This document shows positions 20,710 to 33,225 of a stretch of 64,000 nucleotides of DNA, in pieces. This stretch comes from Ehretia macrophylla (lineage: Eukaryota > Streptophyta > Magnoliopsida > Boraginales > Ehretiaceae), in assembly GCA_037974665.1 (NCBI GenBank), contig CM075783.1, forward strand, positions 12,729,762-12,793,761. The letters are read 5' to 3'. The position numbers and the translations under genes were made by a program. The notes beneath the pieces are model-generated. The model had not been told where the DNA came from and searched no databases. It saw only the letters and a program-made list of their open reading frames with translations. Position 1 is the stretch's first letter. Every line of letters starts with the position of its first letter.

Positions 20710-23700
20710 CATACAACCCGACAATGCTACATGGCCAAGCGCCTACTCTTTTCTTCTCCGAATCCAACAATCAACACGGCAAGCACCAATCCCTTACCCA
20801 CCAGGCTCCTCGATACAGGAGCATCACACCATGTCACCTCTGAACTTAATAATTTTTCCATCTGACAGCCATACGAATGACCCAATAACGTGATAATTGG
20901 TGATGGCATAGATCTGCCTATTACTTATACAGGAACTTCTATCCTTTTTTTCCCCCTCTCGCCCACTTCCCCTTTTCAATATTCTTTGTGTTCCCACTAT
21001 GCATAAAACCTTATTTCTGCCAATCAACTTTGTCAAACTAACAACGTTTCCGTTGAATTTTTTCCCTCTTCTTTTTTTGTAAAAGATCTCTCCACGGGGC
21101 ACCTCTCGCGGCGGGGTGGAGTAACAATAATCTATATGAATGGACAAGTAAGGGCACATCACATCCTTTAAAAGAAGCTCACGTAGGGGTCAAAACCATT
21201 CTCAATAATTGGCATGATAGGCCTAACCACCTATCATCCAAAGTTCTCTCAGATTCTCACACATCATCACCTTCCGACTATGTCTTTTACTCATTCAACA
21301 TTTTTTGTGATTCATGCAATTGTAATAAAAGTCACTAATTGTCATTCGGGAATTCAAGCTTAACTAGAAGTACTCCTCTTGAACTCATCTTTACTAATGT
21401 TTGGGGCCCCTCCCTAATTTGTTCAATTAATGGTTACACTTATTACATTTTATTTGTGGATCATTTTATAAAGTTTTCTTGGATCCTCCCTCTATCTTTC
21501 AAATCCGATATTTTTGAAATTTTTTTCAAAATTTAAGTCCATGGTGGAAAAATAATTTAACAAATTTATGCTCACTATCTACTCGGATGAAGGCACCGAG
21601 TATCAAGGACTGCGAACTCTTTTTGGAAAAAATAGAATCCAACATTTAATTTCGCCACTTTACACTCCCGAGCATGTCGCCCCTGCTGAAAGGCGTCATC
21701 GCCACATTATAGAAACTGGTTTAACAATTCTACATCGGGCATATTTACACTTTTTCTTTGGTCTTTTGCCTTTCAAATTGCAGTCTATCTAATTAATCGA
21801 CTACCCACCCCAATCCTAAACGAAACTTCACCCTTTCAAGCTCTGTTTAAAACAGTACCGAATTACTCCAAGCTTCGCACCTTTGGATGCCTATGCTATC
21901 CCTGGCTCTGACCATAAACCTAACACAAACTAGAGCAAAGGTCTAAACCGTGCATATTCCTTGGGTACTCGAACACTCACAATACATATGTGTGCTTTGA
22001 ACCCCTCTCTCATAAATTTTTTATCTAGCGACATGTTCGATTTGTAGAAGACTAGTTCCCCTCCCTACCCAACCTATCTGGCAATACCCAGTTACAAAAT
22101 CACTCACTCTCACAATGGTTCAATTCAAGCAAATCCATAAGTCCCACAACACCACCACTAGACTTACAACCAAATGAGCCTGCACTTCCTATAGTCACAA
22201 AAATTCCTTTCCAACACCCTTTAGCCCCCAACCACTTCTCATGCTTCTTCCACTACAAACACAATTGACCCACCATCATTTAATTCTAACCCAGCGCATG
22301 TACCATGTGCAGCCCCTTCGGAAACCACAATTGTGTCTCCTAACGTGCCATCAGACACAAAGCAAATTCAAGAACCATCCCACTGTGAGAAGCTCCTGCC
22401 AAGTCCAACACCAGTCCCCTCACACCCGCGACCAGTTCAGTCAACTCATCCTATGCAAAGGAGGGCCAAAAATAACATTACTCGCCCCAAATAGTTCAGC
22501 TCTCTCACAGCTAGCAAACACTCACTCCCTCTACCTCCAGAACCCGCATCTGGGAGACAATCAATTAAATTTCCTGAATGAAAAGCTACCATGTTAACTG
22601 AGTTGGAAGCTCTAAATAGAAATCAAATATGGACACTGGTGCCCCAACAATCACATCAAAACCTAGTTGGCTGCAAATGGGTCTTCCGAATAAAACGTCA
22701 TCCTGATGGTAACATTGATCGCTACAAAGCTCGGCTAGTAGCAAAGGACTTTCATCAAAGACCCGGGCATGATTTTAATAAAACTTTTAGCCCAGTAGTC
22801 AAGCCATCTACCATCCGTGTCATTCTATCTATTGTTGTCTCTCAAGGTTGGCACATCATTCAATTGGATGTGAATAATGCATTCCTCCATGGTCATCTCA
22901 TGGAAGAGGTTTTCATGACTCAACTGCCAGGATTTATTGATGAAACCAAGCCAAATCATGTATGTCACCTAAACAAGTCCCTCTATGGACTGAAACAGGT
23001 CCTACGAGCCTAGTTCATGGAGCTCAAGAATTTCATTGTTTCACTTGGTTTCATTAATGCATGCTCAGATTCACCATTGTTTGTATATGCAAAAAAGTAA
23101 TTAATTATCTACATTCTAGTATATGTAGATGATCTGCTAATCACAAGAAATCCGCCGGGTTTTGTACGCAAAATGATCCAAGCTCTTGCTGCGAAGTTTT
23201 CAATCAAGGACCTAGGGACACTTACATACTTTCTAGGTGTTGAAGTTGATCACAAGCCAACAGGCTTATTCCTTTCACAAGCAAAGTACATTCGGGATCT
23301 GCTCAATAGATTTCATATGGAAGGTGCCAAGGGCGTTAATACACCATTAAGCTCCTCTACCCGTCTCTCACTAAATGATGGTTTCCTACTCGCTGATGTT
23401 GCATCCTATCGAAGTCTCATTGGGAGCCTTCAATACCTCAGTTTAACAAGACCCGTTGTAGCCTATGCAACTAACAAATTAGCTCAATTCATGCATGCAC
23501 CAACACAATCTCATTGGACGGCGGCAAAGTGTCTTCTCCTATATGTCAAGCACACAGTCTCACATGGTATCTTCATCCAAAAGACAAAAACTCCACATCT
23601 CACAGTATATTCGATGTTGACTGGGCTGGAAACAAGGACGACTTCACATCTATCTCGGTGTATATCCTACTCCTCGGAGGTAACCCGATTTCTTGGTGCT

Positions 23701-24076
23701 CTAAAAAGCAACGCACCGTTGCTAGATCCTCCACAGAGGCTAAATATCGCTCTATAGCTTCGACAACTGTTGAATTATGCTGGATATTAAACCTACTGCG
23801 TGAGCTTCGCTTCAAATTGCCTGCTCCTCCACGACCCTTGTGTGTTAATATCAGCGCCACAACCTGTGCGCCAACCCAGTCTTCTACCCAAAGAATGAAG
23901 CACTTGCCTCTTGATTATCACTTCATTCGTGGCAAGGTCAATGATGGCTCAAAACAAGTTGCACATCTCAACAAACAATTAGCTAGCTGACATTTTAACA
24001 AAGCCGCTGCCTAAGCCACGCTTTGCTATGCTTCGTACCAAGATTGGTGTCGCAGAAAGCTCCCCCATCTTGCGGG
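20710..24076 (+). pseudogene. Copia E2 pol, many stops and frameshifts
   Basis: This starts inside the gag zinc knuckle: the target-site bases CATAC are followed in frame by the last cysteine of the knuckle, then protease with LLDTGASHHVTSELNNF. Later blocks are GAG-pre-integrase traces near 21100-21320, integrase core (21339-21792, with YSDEGTEYQG and AERRHRH), RT (22591-23130: ARLVAKDFHQRPGHDF, LDVNNAFLHG, SLYGLKQ, VYVDD), and RNase H (23173-23990: DWAGNKDD, TVARSSTEAKY). Frames change repeatedly and there are many stops. It is more decayed than E1 pol, as expected for the older host element. Confidence 0.92.
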
Positions 24077-24080
24077 GGCA

Positions 24081-24273
24081 TAATAAGGAAGATTCACAAT
24101 CTCATAAATCACTCCAGCAAACACCTAACTCTAAGCATTGTGATATATTGTAAATACTTGATTCTAGGCTTGTATCATGTACCTTCCTCTTCTAGTATGA
24201 TTGTATCCTGTATATAATCAAACCACTGTAATACAATATGATAATCTTTTGGTGTGAGCACATATCCTCTTTA
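24081..24273 (+). mobile_element. Copia E2 3' LTR (193 bp)
   Basis: TAATAAGGAAGATTC...CCTCTTTA, preceded by the purine-rich TTGCGGGGGCA (24070-24080) and followed by GATTG (24274-24278). The partner is the inverted LTR at 15272-15464. Confidence 0.92.
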
Positions 24274-24278
24274 GATTG

Positions 24279-27200
24279 CCTCCATTCACACTTATTTATT
24301 GTTTTCTGTATTTTTCCCTTAAAACTTATTTTCTCAAGTAAGTTACTTCCAAGAGGACAGCTAGAGTCGCATCATACAATGTCCGATCCCCTCTTTGAAT
24401 TTTCTAACATTGTTGGTAAAAATGGGGTACATAATTAATGGGCCTTAGAGACACATGTCGAGCTAATTCTTTTGACACAACTTAGGTAAGGAAGGGAAAT
24501 AGATGACATAGTTCTGACAATATGTTTTTTTGTAGATGAACAAGGATCGTCCACGCTATAGAAAGGACATGCAAATCAATCTAAACGCCATATGATATGG
24601 TTTATTGCCAGCCATGAGCTTACTCCACAGTGTTCGGTTGTGAGGTCATTCAAGATTCAACATGGTCCAGTAGTTTGAAGCAAAAATAGGGTACATGCTC
24701 TATGTTTTGCATACAAATTTCTATGTAGGTGTTATTATTCGACCCCAATGCTAAGTAATGATGTTTGGTTTCAAACTACTGCTGAGAATTCAATGGCCAT
24801 TATCTCAATAACATTACTTTACACTCACAAATATTCTCTCGCTCTTAATTAACAACATGCATTGGGGGCGCCGATACACTATGGGACTCGTAAAATTAGG
24901 TGAATCGAGTATAATCCTACTTACGATGATAAGATGAGTAACTTGTAAGATTTTAATTTGTGTAAAGACAGAGAAAACAAAATTAGCAAAAAGAACAGAA
25001 CATCTATAATCGTGTCATTCCATACCTCATCACTGCTTTTGATTGAAAAAGAAGTTACGTAACTAAGAGAACATCACCTCAATATGTCGTTACAAATAAG
25101 ATTAGGCCTACGGTATTGTCGTTGTCTGAGACAGAAGCAACTAGTGCCGTATTGGTTATGGAAGAAACACCACATATACATTTCTTGTCTATTGTCAAGC
25201 GTTTTCATGAAACTATTCTTGGTTTGTTATCTGATCTTATGATCTTGACATTACCTTCGAATACATCCTCACCACTTACAAGGCTTGTATAAGTACAACA
25301 TTTGCAGCAGGGCAAATTGTATAGCCAAAAGATAGCAATGGAAGCCATAATCACCAAAGACCTCAACTCATTTTTCGAGCAACAGGAAACGTATAGAATT
25401 TTATAACAATTTATAGGGAAAAATTGTCCCTATTATTTAAAATTAATCACTTTAGGCCATATTATTTTTCATGCAGATACGTTCTGATGTCTCTTGTCCC
25501 TTCCGATTTATGGTTTCTTTCCGGAAGTTTGTTTTCGTGGAAAAAGAAAAATAATATCTTCGTAGGCACAAATTAAAATAAATAATTCTATTTGTCTCTC
25601 ACATATTGATGGACCACCTCTCAATCAACTCTATATTGCTTTATGTCTTCCCATAATCACCTCACCAAGGTAAAGAATTTGAACATTTTGGGCCTATGTG
25701 AAGACTATCAACAATTATGATTGAAACTTAAAGGTTCAAATGAAATCATAGTCCGTGGGTTGGAAAGCCTATATCATAGAATGCTCGAAGTAGCAATTTT
25801 TTTTCTTTTATTCTTCATTTTTTTTCTCCTACAATTTTTCAGCCATCTAAATTGAGAAATGAAACACTTTTTTTTTTTTTTGATGACATGGGAACCTAGC
25901 TAGGGGAGCTTGATTATCGGATTATTCAATACAATCCAACCACCAACTGATAAATTTTTAGGTGTAGCAGTGCGCCTCCACACATGCACCAAGTTAGTCA
26001 AGGGCGAAACACTAACCGACAATCTCGTAAGAATAATTTCACCCCACTATCAATGGAGCATGCCCCTAAAGGCGTCGAAAAATGAAAGAGTTGGGTATAT
26101 AGTAGATGTTGAATTTAGATATTTTCTAACTGACATGGATAGAGTGAAGCATCAGAGTGCACTGATTTCATAATGATTTTTTAATGTGATTAGTGTAAGG
26201 CATTATCATCAATATAAACCAAATACATTCTCTTATCTTCTCTAAATGCATGTATCTGTTGGACCTAGAAATGATATATTGGAAGAATTCGTTAAGTCTT
26301 TTAATATCAATAGGTCGATTGTTTCGCTCCTATATTTTCCAAAAAGAAAAGAAAAAAAATCTCTAAGAATTGTTTTCTGAATGCGAAAGAGAGTACTTGG
26401 GTTCTAATTATCCCCGCTCTAAATCTTAAACACATCCAATGTTATTATAAAACACAACAATTTGCAATTGATAGGCTCATATTGCTAAATATCATGAAAC
26501 AAAACTAGAATCAAATTAGTCAAAGAAGTAGAGCATGCTCAAAAAGTTGATACTAAGATCACAGCTAAGTTATCCGTTTGTATGTTTGCTCTAGATGCAT
26601 TACTCTACCAATAAAATTAGAAGATAATGCCTTTAAATGAAACTTGAAATTAAGTTCATTTGTATCAACATATTAGGTAGAATTACATATTTGCTCTTTT
26701 AATTTATTATAATAATGTAGTAGTCAAAGTTTGGCCTTGATCTAGACCCATTTTTAAATAGTTAATTGAATTTGATTAACTTGATCCCATATAATAAAAA
26801 GCACAACTTGGTCACAAGTCGGTGGATATTTATACATAATCTTTCGTTGGTCCTACAGAAGGAGAAAATATCTTAATCACACAGATACCCACACTCTGTC
26901 CTATGGTGGCATCACACCCTAGTTTCTGAATAGTGCAAATTAGTTGTGTCTACCTAAAAATAGATTATGGAGTTTTGAACTCGTAATCTTAATTGTAAAT
27001 TCGATGAACTACAAAATTCTAACTAAAACTCTACTATAAAAGCTCCAAAACTCAAAAGTTAAAATTTTACAGGTGGGCCAAACAGAGCCTAAGTAGCTAA
27101 GTTGCAAGTTCTAAAAATAAAAGATACAACATTCTTCAAAATAAAGGCTCATATTTTTCTTGTCGACTTCAATGTGTATGATCTTCCTATGATTGTAAGC

Positions 27201-28341
27201 ATTTCTGAGCTCATTAAATGACTCTGGATTTAGACCAAAATTCTAGACCAACAACAGTCCAACACAACCTGCCTAAGCCCAGCTGATCCAGTTTCGCATA
27301 CTATTGTAAACACTTGTCCGAAAGCTAAAAGCTAGAAATCTTAAATGTTCAACACCATGATAAGCCCAAATCTGGAGAAGAATCTTAAATTCCAAAATGC
27401 AAAGCAATGTGACCAATGTAAATGCATTCAAATGCCATGAAAACAATATGAAATCTTATTGAAGTATAACACATGCAAATGTTAAGCCCGAAAAGAAATT
27501 CAGAATCACAAAATGAAGTGCTTATGAGTCAATTTCTCATTTCTAATAACATAAATAGATTATCAAGTGGTTTTGGACCAAAAATATCTTGTAGTTTAAT
27601 GTTTGAGAAAAAGGGGTATGATCATAAGCGAAGGGGTATGATCATAAGCGAAGCTACATATTATAGACAGTAGAAAAATTTTCTATTCAAAAATCAAAAA
27701 TCAAAAATTACCTCAACATGACTACGACTTTTTAGATACTACCTCCTTTATTTTCAACAAATGGCCCCACAAATTAAAGAATTCTCACCAGTCAAGCTTC
27801 AAATGTTTTGTTGTGAACGGGGCGGGCGGGCGAGGGGGGAGGATTTTTCAATATTGTGTAAAGAACCTTCTAGGGTTTATCCTTACAATTATCCCTTATC
27901 CTTTTTTTTTTTTTTTTGGGCCGGGGGCGGGGGGGGGGGGGGGGTGGGGGGATATTGTGTAAAGAACCTTCTAGGGTTTATCCTTACAAATATCCCTTAT
28001 CCATTTTTTTCTTATTCATACTATATTTATTTAAATTTTAACTATAATTTGCACGGGCTGAACCCAATGTATATTGAAACATATGTCGTATATAAAATTT
28101 TTAAATGAGATAAACATTCATGATTTTACTTTGCATCATGTAAAGCTAAACCTTTCAGAGAAAGGCCACTCAAATGAATTTTAACAAGGTGATGAAAATG
28201 AGAGGATCAAATCTATCATAAAGGAAATTCCACAAGCTCCTAAAATATATTACTACAAACTGATATAGAATTCTGTATATAAGAGTCAGGGAACAACCTA
28301 TCCAATTGGGAAAGTGAAAAATGCCTAAAACAGTTATTAGC
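24279..28341. other. No supported gene; small repeats
   Basis: Short frames only. At 25868-26060 a T-run followed by GATGACATGGGAACC and AGCAGTGCGCCTCCACAC resembles a dispersed plant repeat (SINE-like or LINE 3' end), unproven. GGGGTATGATCATAAGCGAA is directly repeated at about 27614-27653. A block of about 53 bp (TATTGTGTAAAGAACCTTCT...) occurs at about 27852 and again at 27953, separated by a long G-run. The missing exons of the ABC transporter fragment were not found here on the minus strand. Confidence 0.4.
27852..28006. repeat. 101-bp-spaced direct repeat around a poly-T/poly-G tract
   Basis: Two near-identical copies of a segment of about 53 bp lie 101 bp apart. Between them is T(17) followed by a nearly pure G tract of about 35 bases (27918-27950). 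Such a tract could form a G-quadruplex and is also a place where sequencing or assembly is often wrong. Confidence 0.8.
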
Positions 28342-31300
28342 CATAAACAAGGAAGATTGCAGATATGATGGAACATATGACCAATGTTGACAATGCAAGA
28401 GGCCAAGAGAAAGTTAACAAGCTGATTAATGCACCAGTCCCCTAAAAGCCATAATTATATATATTATATTAGGCTATAAACAAATAGAAGGTTCACAGAA
28501 TTAGAACATGTTAACAAATAACAAGCATAAAGACCTGAAGAGTATTTCGGCCTATTAAATGAAGATCATTTCCAATAGTATTGGATGATCGTGGACAGTC
28601 CGTCCCAAGCCTGCTAGTCAAATCACCAACTGCTTCTATGTCAAAAAAGGATATGTCCTACATCAAAGTACAATTCATAGAAGTTTTTCTAACCTGAAGA
28701 AACCGTTTTTCTTTTACTATTATAAGTAATTTGAACAAACGGATGGCAACACGTAATTACATAGCATACTTGAATTGTATGTAAAAGTTAAGCATATCAT
28801 CACTGCGTATAACTGAAACCTGAAGTAGAAGAGCACCATATAAGGTTTCCCTTAGACGCTTTACCTGCAAACAATTATTTCCATATTAGTAATTGGGACA
28901 AGATGGTGTGTGACGCCCGAGAAATTTGTATCATATTCATAAATAATTGTTGCATATTTCTTTGTACATTTTAATGTGTTTTATTTTGGTTTTAATATGT
29001 ATTTCTTGTTGGGTACTATTTATAAAAAAAATCACTATTTAATTTGCTCGAATTGATATTTTTCCTAGGTCATATGGCGTATAAAATGAATGGGAAAAGT
29101 GAGATTTTGTGCATTACTTCTTTGGAGAGCGCGTTTAGAAAATAATTTCTAGTATCGTATGAATAGTGAAATAGTAGGCAACATTTAATTTATAACTAGC
29201 TAGCATTTATTTGAGTTTTAAGCTAGTAATTGACCATGTATTGCAACATTTGTGGACTTATTTGCCTATACTTATATTATATATAACTTATGCTAACTAA
29301 ATATAACTTAATAGCTAACAAGAAAAAAAAAAAAAAAAAAAACCCCAAAACCCCCCAAGCCCGTCGAAGCATCAGGAAAGGAAAGGAGGAAAATTCTTCA
29401 AGCAAACTTGCAATTCAAGTCTAGCCAAGCGATCTCCAAGTAGTTTTGAGCTCTCCCAAACCTTCTCCTAGCCTCCTTGCACGTTTTTGGTGAGGGAGTT
29501 TGCTTAAAATTGCATTTTTGAGCTTATGTCTATGTTTTGATTTTTCTTGATTTGTTAATTTCGGCCCATGTAATGCTCCAATTTTGTATAATATTGTGTT
29601 TACACGTGGTAAAGACTATATTTGTGTAGTTTATGAGCTTATTATGGATTTATTGCAAAAGGTGAAATGTGGAAGATAATGAATAGTAAAAAATATGAAT
29701 AGTAAACTCTTGTATTCTAGCTTAATTTATTGCTTCAAATATGCTTAAATAAGTATGTAGAGCAAACTTTTGAAGTTAGTTAGCTTATTGATTGGTTAGA
29801 AATGCAAAATGCAACTTGGAGAAGATGATGAATAGTATATGTGAATAGTAACCTGCGAATTTTGGGGTTTTTGCATTTCTAGTCATTTTATTACTTATAA
29901 TACATTAAATGATAGCTAGAGAGCTTGTGGAGTAAACTTTTGGCATTGTATTACTTGTATCTTGAATGTTGGTTGTGATTTTAGTTACAACTAGTAAAAC
30001 TTGAATGAAATTTTGTAGTAGTAGCTAAGGTGTTTATTTAATATCCTAAATGAAGTGTTAGATTGTGCCACATGCTAATATAATATTCATAGTTAGTTCA
30101 ATGCAAAAAATGTGCATGTGTGTGGATACCATGTTTGGGCAGTTCACTATCACCATCTTCTAGAGCAGTTTTGACATAGTAAATGAGCTTAGAATTGAAC
30201 AAAATTTGTCCACCAACTAGATTAGGCAGTTCAGAGCAAATGTTGACTTCTAGGACTAAGGCTAATTCTAACGTTTTAGCCCTCTGATCACATCATTTCC
30301 GAAATGTAGCTCAAAAATCGCTAGTTCTGCCCAACTATGCATGGTTGTGCGATAAGGGTTCTAACTTTTGGAATTTAATACAAAATTGAGCACCGTTCGA
30401 ACCTAAAATTAACTACACTCGAAGAACTACGATTATACATAAAAATTAGATAGTTTGGAGGTCAATAGCATACATAATTGAATGGGTTAAGTTAAGCTTC
30501 TGTTAGAGGAATTGGAAAATGTCTTAGTTGAGCTTGCAGTATTAACTTTGCACTTGGAAACTTGTACTGAATGTTTGAAGAATTAATTAGAATGTAAGTT
30601 AAATGTGAAGATGTTAACCAATGCATGTTAGTTGAGTTCACTTGTACAGTTGGCATTTAGTTTATATGTTAAGTACAATTTTGGTTAGTTATAGTTAGCT
30701 TAACTTTATATATTAGTAAATGCTTTTATGTTATTACAAAACTATGATGTTTAATTAAGTTACAATGAAATAAAGTATGCAATATAAATTCTTGAATGTG
30801 AAAGATAGTTGTTAAACATTCTATAGTCAATTGCTAAAGTGTTATACTTATATGAAAACTAGGGTATTCATATTCAAGCTAACCCAAAGAAAGTTGGAGT
30901 AACAAAGTTATTTTTACATCTTGAGGCTTGGTAAAGGTAAGGGAATCTTCACCTCTTCTGTGCATCTTAACTTGATTTGTTGTTTCTAAATTGAATTATT
31001 TAGTAATTGATAAGGTTTATATGTATTATTTTACTTGCTATCTTGAGTCTTTTCGTGTTATTTGTGATTAACTGCAAAAGCGACCTACTTTGTCGTCCCT
31101 CTTATGTGATATTTGATATTATTGGCTCTCATGATCTTGACTTGGGATTGCACAACCTTTTCAAATATAGTAGCGCCAAGAAACACGGGCGATATCGAGC
31201 TTGTCGTGCTCCGTCGACTACCATGGTGCCTATTCTCTTTCTCTTGCTCAGTATACTCCACTTTTCCAGAGGTGTGGTTCACCTCGTTAGGATCGGGGTA

Positions 31301-32567
31301 CATCCAGAGTACCCCATTACGGAGGAATAAGGGATTTGCCGGCACTTGCTTGAAGATCTTGGCTCGTGGCTCGTGGTTGAAGACCAACGTGGAACCGTAT
31401 CCTTTTTATACGTGGTTAAATACTTGTCTAATTAATTTTGTTATTTTGTGTTGTATATGTTATTATCCTTGTTGCATCTAATGAAAACATTTTACGGTAT
31501 GCTGCATCACCTCCCTCACTGAGTATACATGTTGTATACTCACCCTCGTTTCTAACACCTTTCGGGATCAGTGCTATCAAATGTAGAAAAGAAAGCTTGA
31601 GAGTTTCGTGATTGATTATGCTGGCTTACGTGGATTGTCATTGAATTCAGTTTTGTAATTGTAAAGTTAAGTTTAGAATGTATTGATAGTTATGAATGAC
31701 TTATAATGTTGTAATAACTTGTAGTCTTTACTTTATTATCTAGTAGTTGCATGCTTGCATATTTTGACTGGTTGACTGACTTAAATTATAAGAAAGAAAA
31801 CTAGATAATATTATAGTAGTATGATAAGTGAAATTATGATTATAGACATTCAACAGTTAATGAATGCATGCTTGTGTGTCTTCAATGTTGGAATCCAAGG
31901 CTCGGATGGCCTTGATGAGTTTGTCGTATGGTAGTTTTGGTGGAGGGAATGAATAAATGGAGTTAGATCATAGTTTAGTGGTTATAAATATTGTTTACAG
32001 GTTTGGATTGTCCTATAAATAGGGGAGACTCCGTCCGTTTCCCTCATTTTTTGTGACTTCGGGTATTAGATCGGGGCTCCGTTCTCGTGAGGGATCGGGG
32101 TGTTACATGGTGGAACTCTATCACTTCTAGTAAAATTAAATTATCCGAGAACCAAAAAAGAAGGCATAAATCTTGTAACTCACCAAGTTCATATTTGCAA
32201 TGGCAAAGCAACCACTTTGCAACCCACTGAAATCAGGCAAAAAGTTATTGCATTCTGAGAAAATTATGAATTGTTCCTGTTAGCCGAGAAGACAATATGA
32301 CATGAACGGAAGCCTAAGACTGAAAATAAAAATATTTTGCAACCTAAAGCAGTATAAATGATTATCAGTCACCAAGAAGAAATTGTATCCATACAATTAA
32401 AGAATTCTTTTTTTCTAAAAACATTCCAAACTGCACCAAACAAAAAAATTAGTAGGATTTACAATTCAAAAAATAAAATTCAAGAATCAGAATTATCATA
32501 CCTGCATATGCCTAAGGTGAGACATAACAAAGCCAAAAGTTGTGCGTTTCTGCAGAATACCATGGTA
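28342..32567 (-). pseudogene. ABCB26: ABCB26/TAP1-like half-transporter fragment, five exons
   Basis: Five minus-strand exons with GT...AG borders give a continuous piece of the membrane domain of a plant ABCB26 (TAP1-like, chloroplast-predicted) half-transporter. They are 32567-32502 (RNAQLLALLCLTLGIC), 32226-32184 (GLQSGCFAIANMNL), 28864-28820 (VKRLRETLYGALLLQ), 28657-28535 (DISFFDIEAVGDLTSRLGTD then GNDLHLIGRNTLQ), and about 28441-28342 (GTGALISLLTFSWPLALSTL). Split codons and phases match across every junction. Exon 5 lacks a GT donor (GC instead) and runs to a stop. The N-terminal exon upstream and all ATP-binding domain exons (Walker A, signature, Walker B) were not found. The 3.3 kb intron between exons 2 and 3 contains a solo LTR. 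It is a fragment, not a working transporter. Confidence 0.85.
28909..32107. mobile_element. 3.2-kb solo LTR (Ty3/gypsy-type), inside an ABC-fragment intron
   Basis: It runs TGTGACGCCCGAG...CGGGGTGTTACA and is bounded by identical 5-bp TGGTG on both sides (28904-28908 and 32108-32112). TG...CA ends, a 5-bp duplication and no readable gag or pol inside mark it as a solo LTR left by recombination between LTRs. The TGTGACGCCCGAG / GGTGTTACA ends are common on long LTRs of plant Ty3/gypsy elements, so the superfamily is inferred. A poly-A/poly-C tract lies at 29323-29357. The open frames at 31007-31480 are not recognised. Confidence 0.87.
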
Positions 32568-33225
32568 CTGAAACAAATTTTGAAATACTGTGCCAGTTTT
32601 CACTAAATACAGTATAAAAAACGATATAAAAAAAACAACTGATATTTTTTCGAATTCTAATTTGTACATAGTAATACTGAGGTATTCAATAATTAGTTTT
32701 GCTAAAAAAACAACATATAGTGCAAAAAAAACCAGGGTGACATAAACTTGAAGATGTATGGACGACCACAGCGATGCCTATCTGTATGCAATATCCATTT
32801 AAACTAAACCATATTCAAACACAACACATTGATTCCAAAATGAATGTGCAAAATATTGAAGTGACTGAACATGTTTCATTACAAAAATAAATTCAACTTT
32901 TAAGATAGTAAATTATTGGATAAAATCCGTCCACATTGTAAGTACAATTGGTTTTGCCCTGATGATTAAAAAAATTATATATTAGTAATAAGAATACCAA
33001 ATATAAATGATCTAGAGTTTATTGAGTTCATGAGAGATCTCACTTTTGATAAAAAATTATGAATTCATTAATTTCTGAAAATTCTCCTGCCTTATTTCTG
33101 ACTCTATTTGAAGGCAGCTTGTCAATAACAACAGTTAGGACATCTTTAAAGCAAAAACAATGATATAAGGAAATATGTACTTCAAAAGTTGTCATGAAGA
33201 ATAAGTTAATGTTTGAGTTGTATAC

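Noticed and set aside
24238..24438. Plus-strand frame after the E2 LTR
   Set aside because: Starts inside the LTR and runs into unrelated flanking DNA; no homology.
25910..26173. Possible 87-codon gene
   Set aside because: No recognised domain, follows a T-run and dispersed-repeat-like sequence; more likely part of a SINE or LINE tail.
31007..31481. Overlapping frames of 100-122 codons on both strands
   Set aside because: They lie inside the solo LTR and show no recognisable domain; long LTRs often contain such chance frames.
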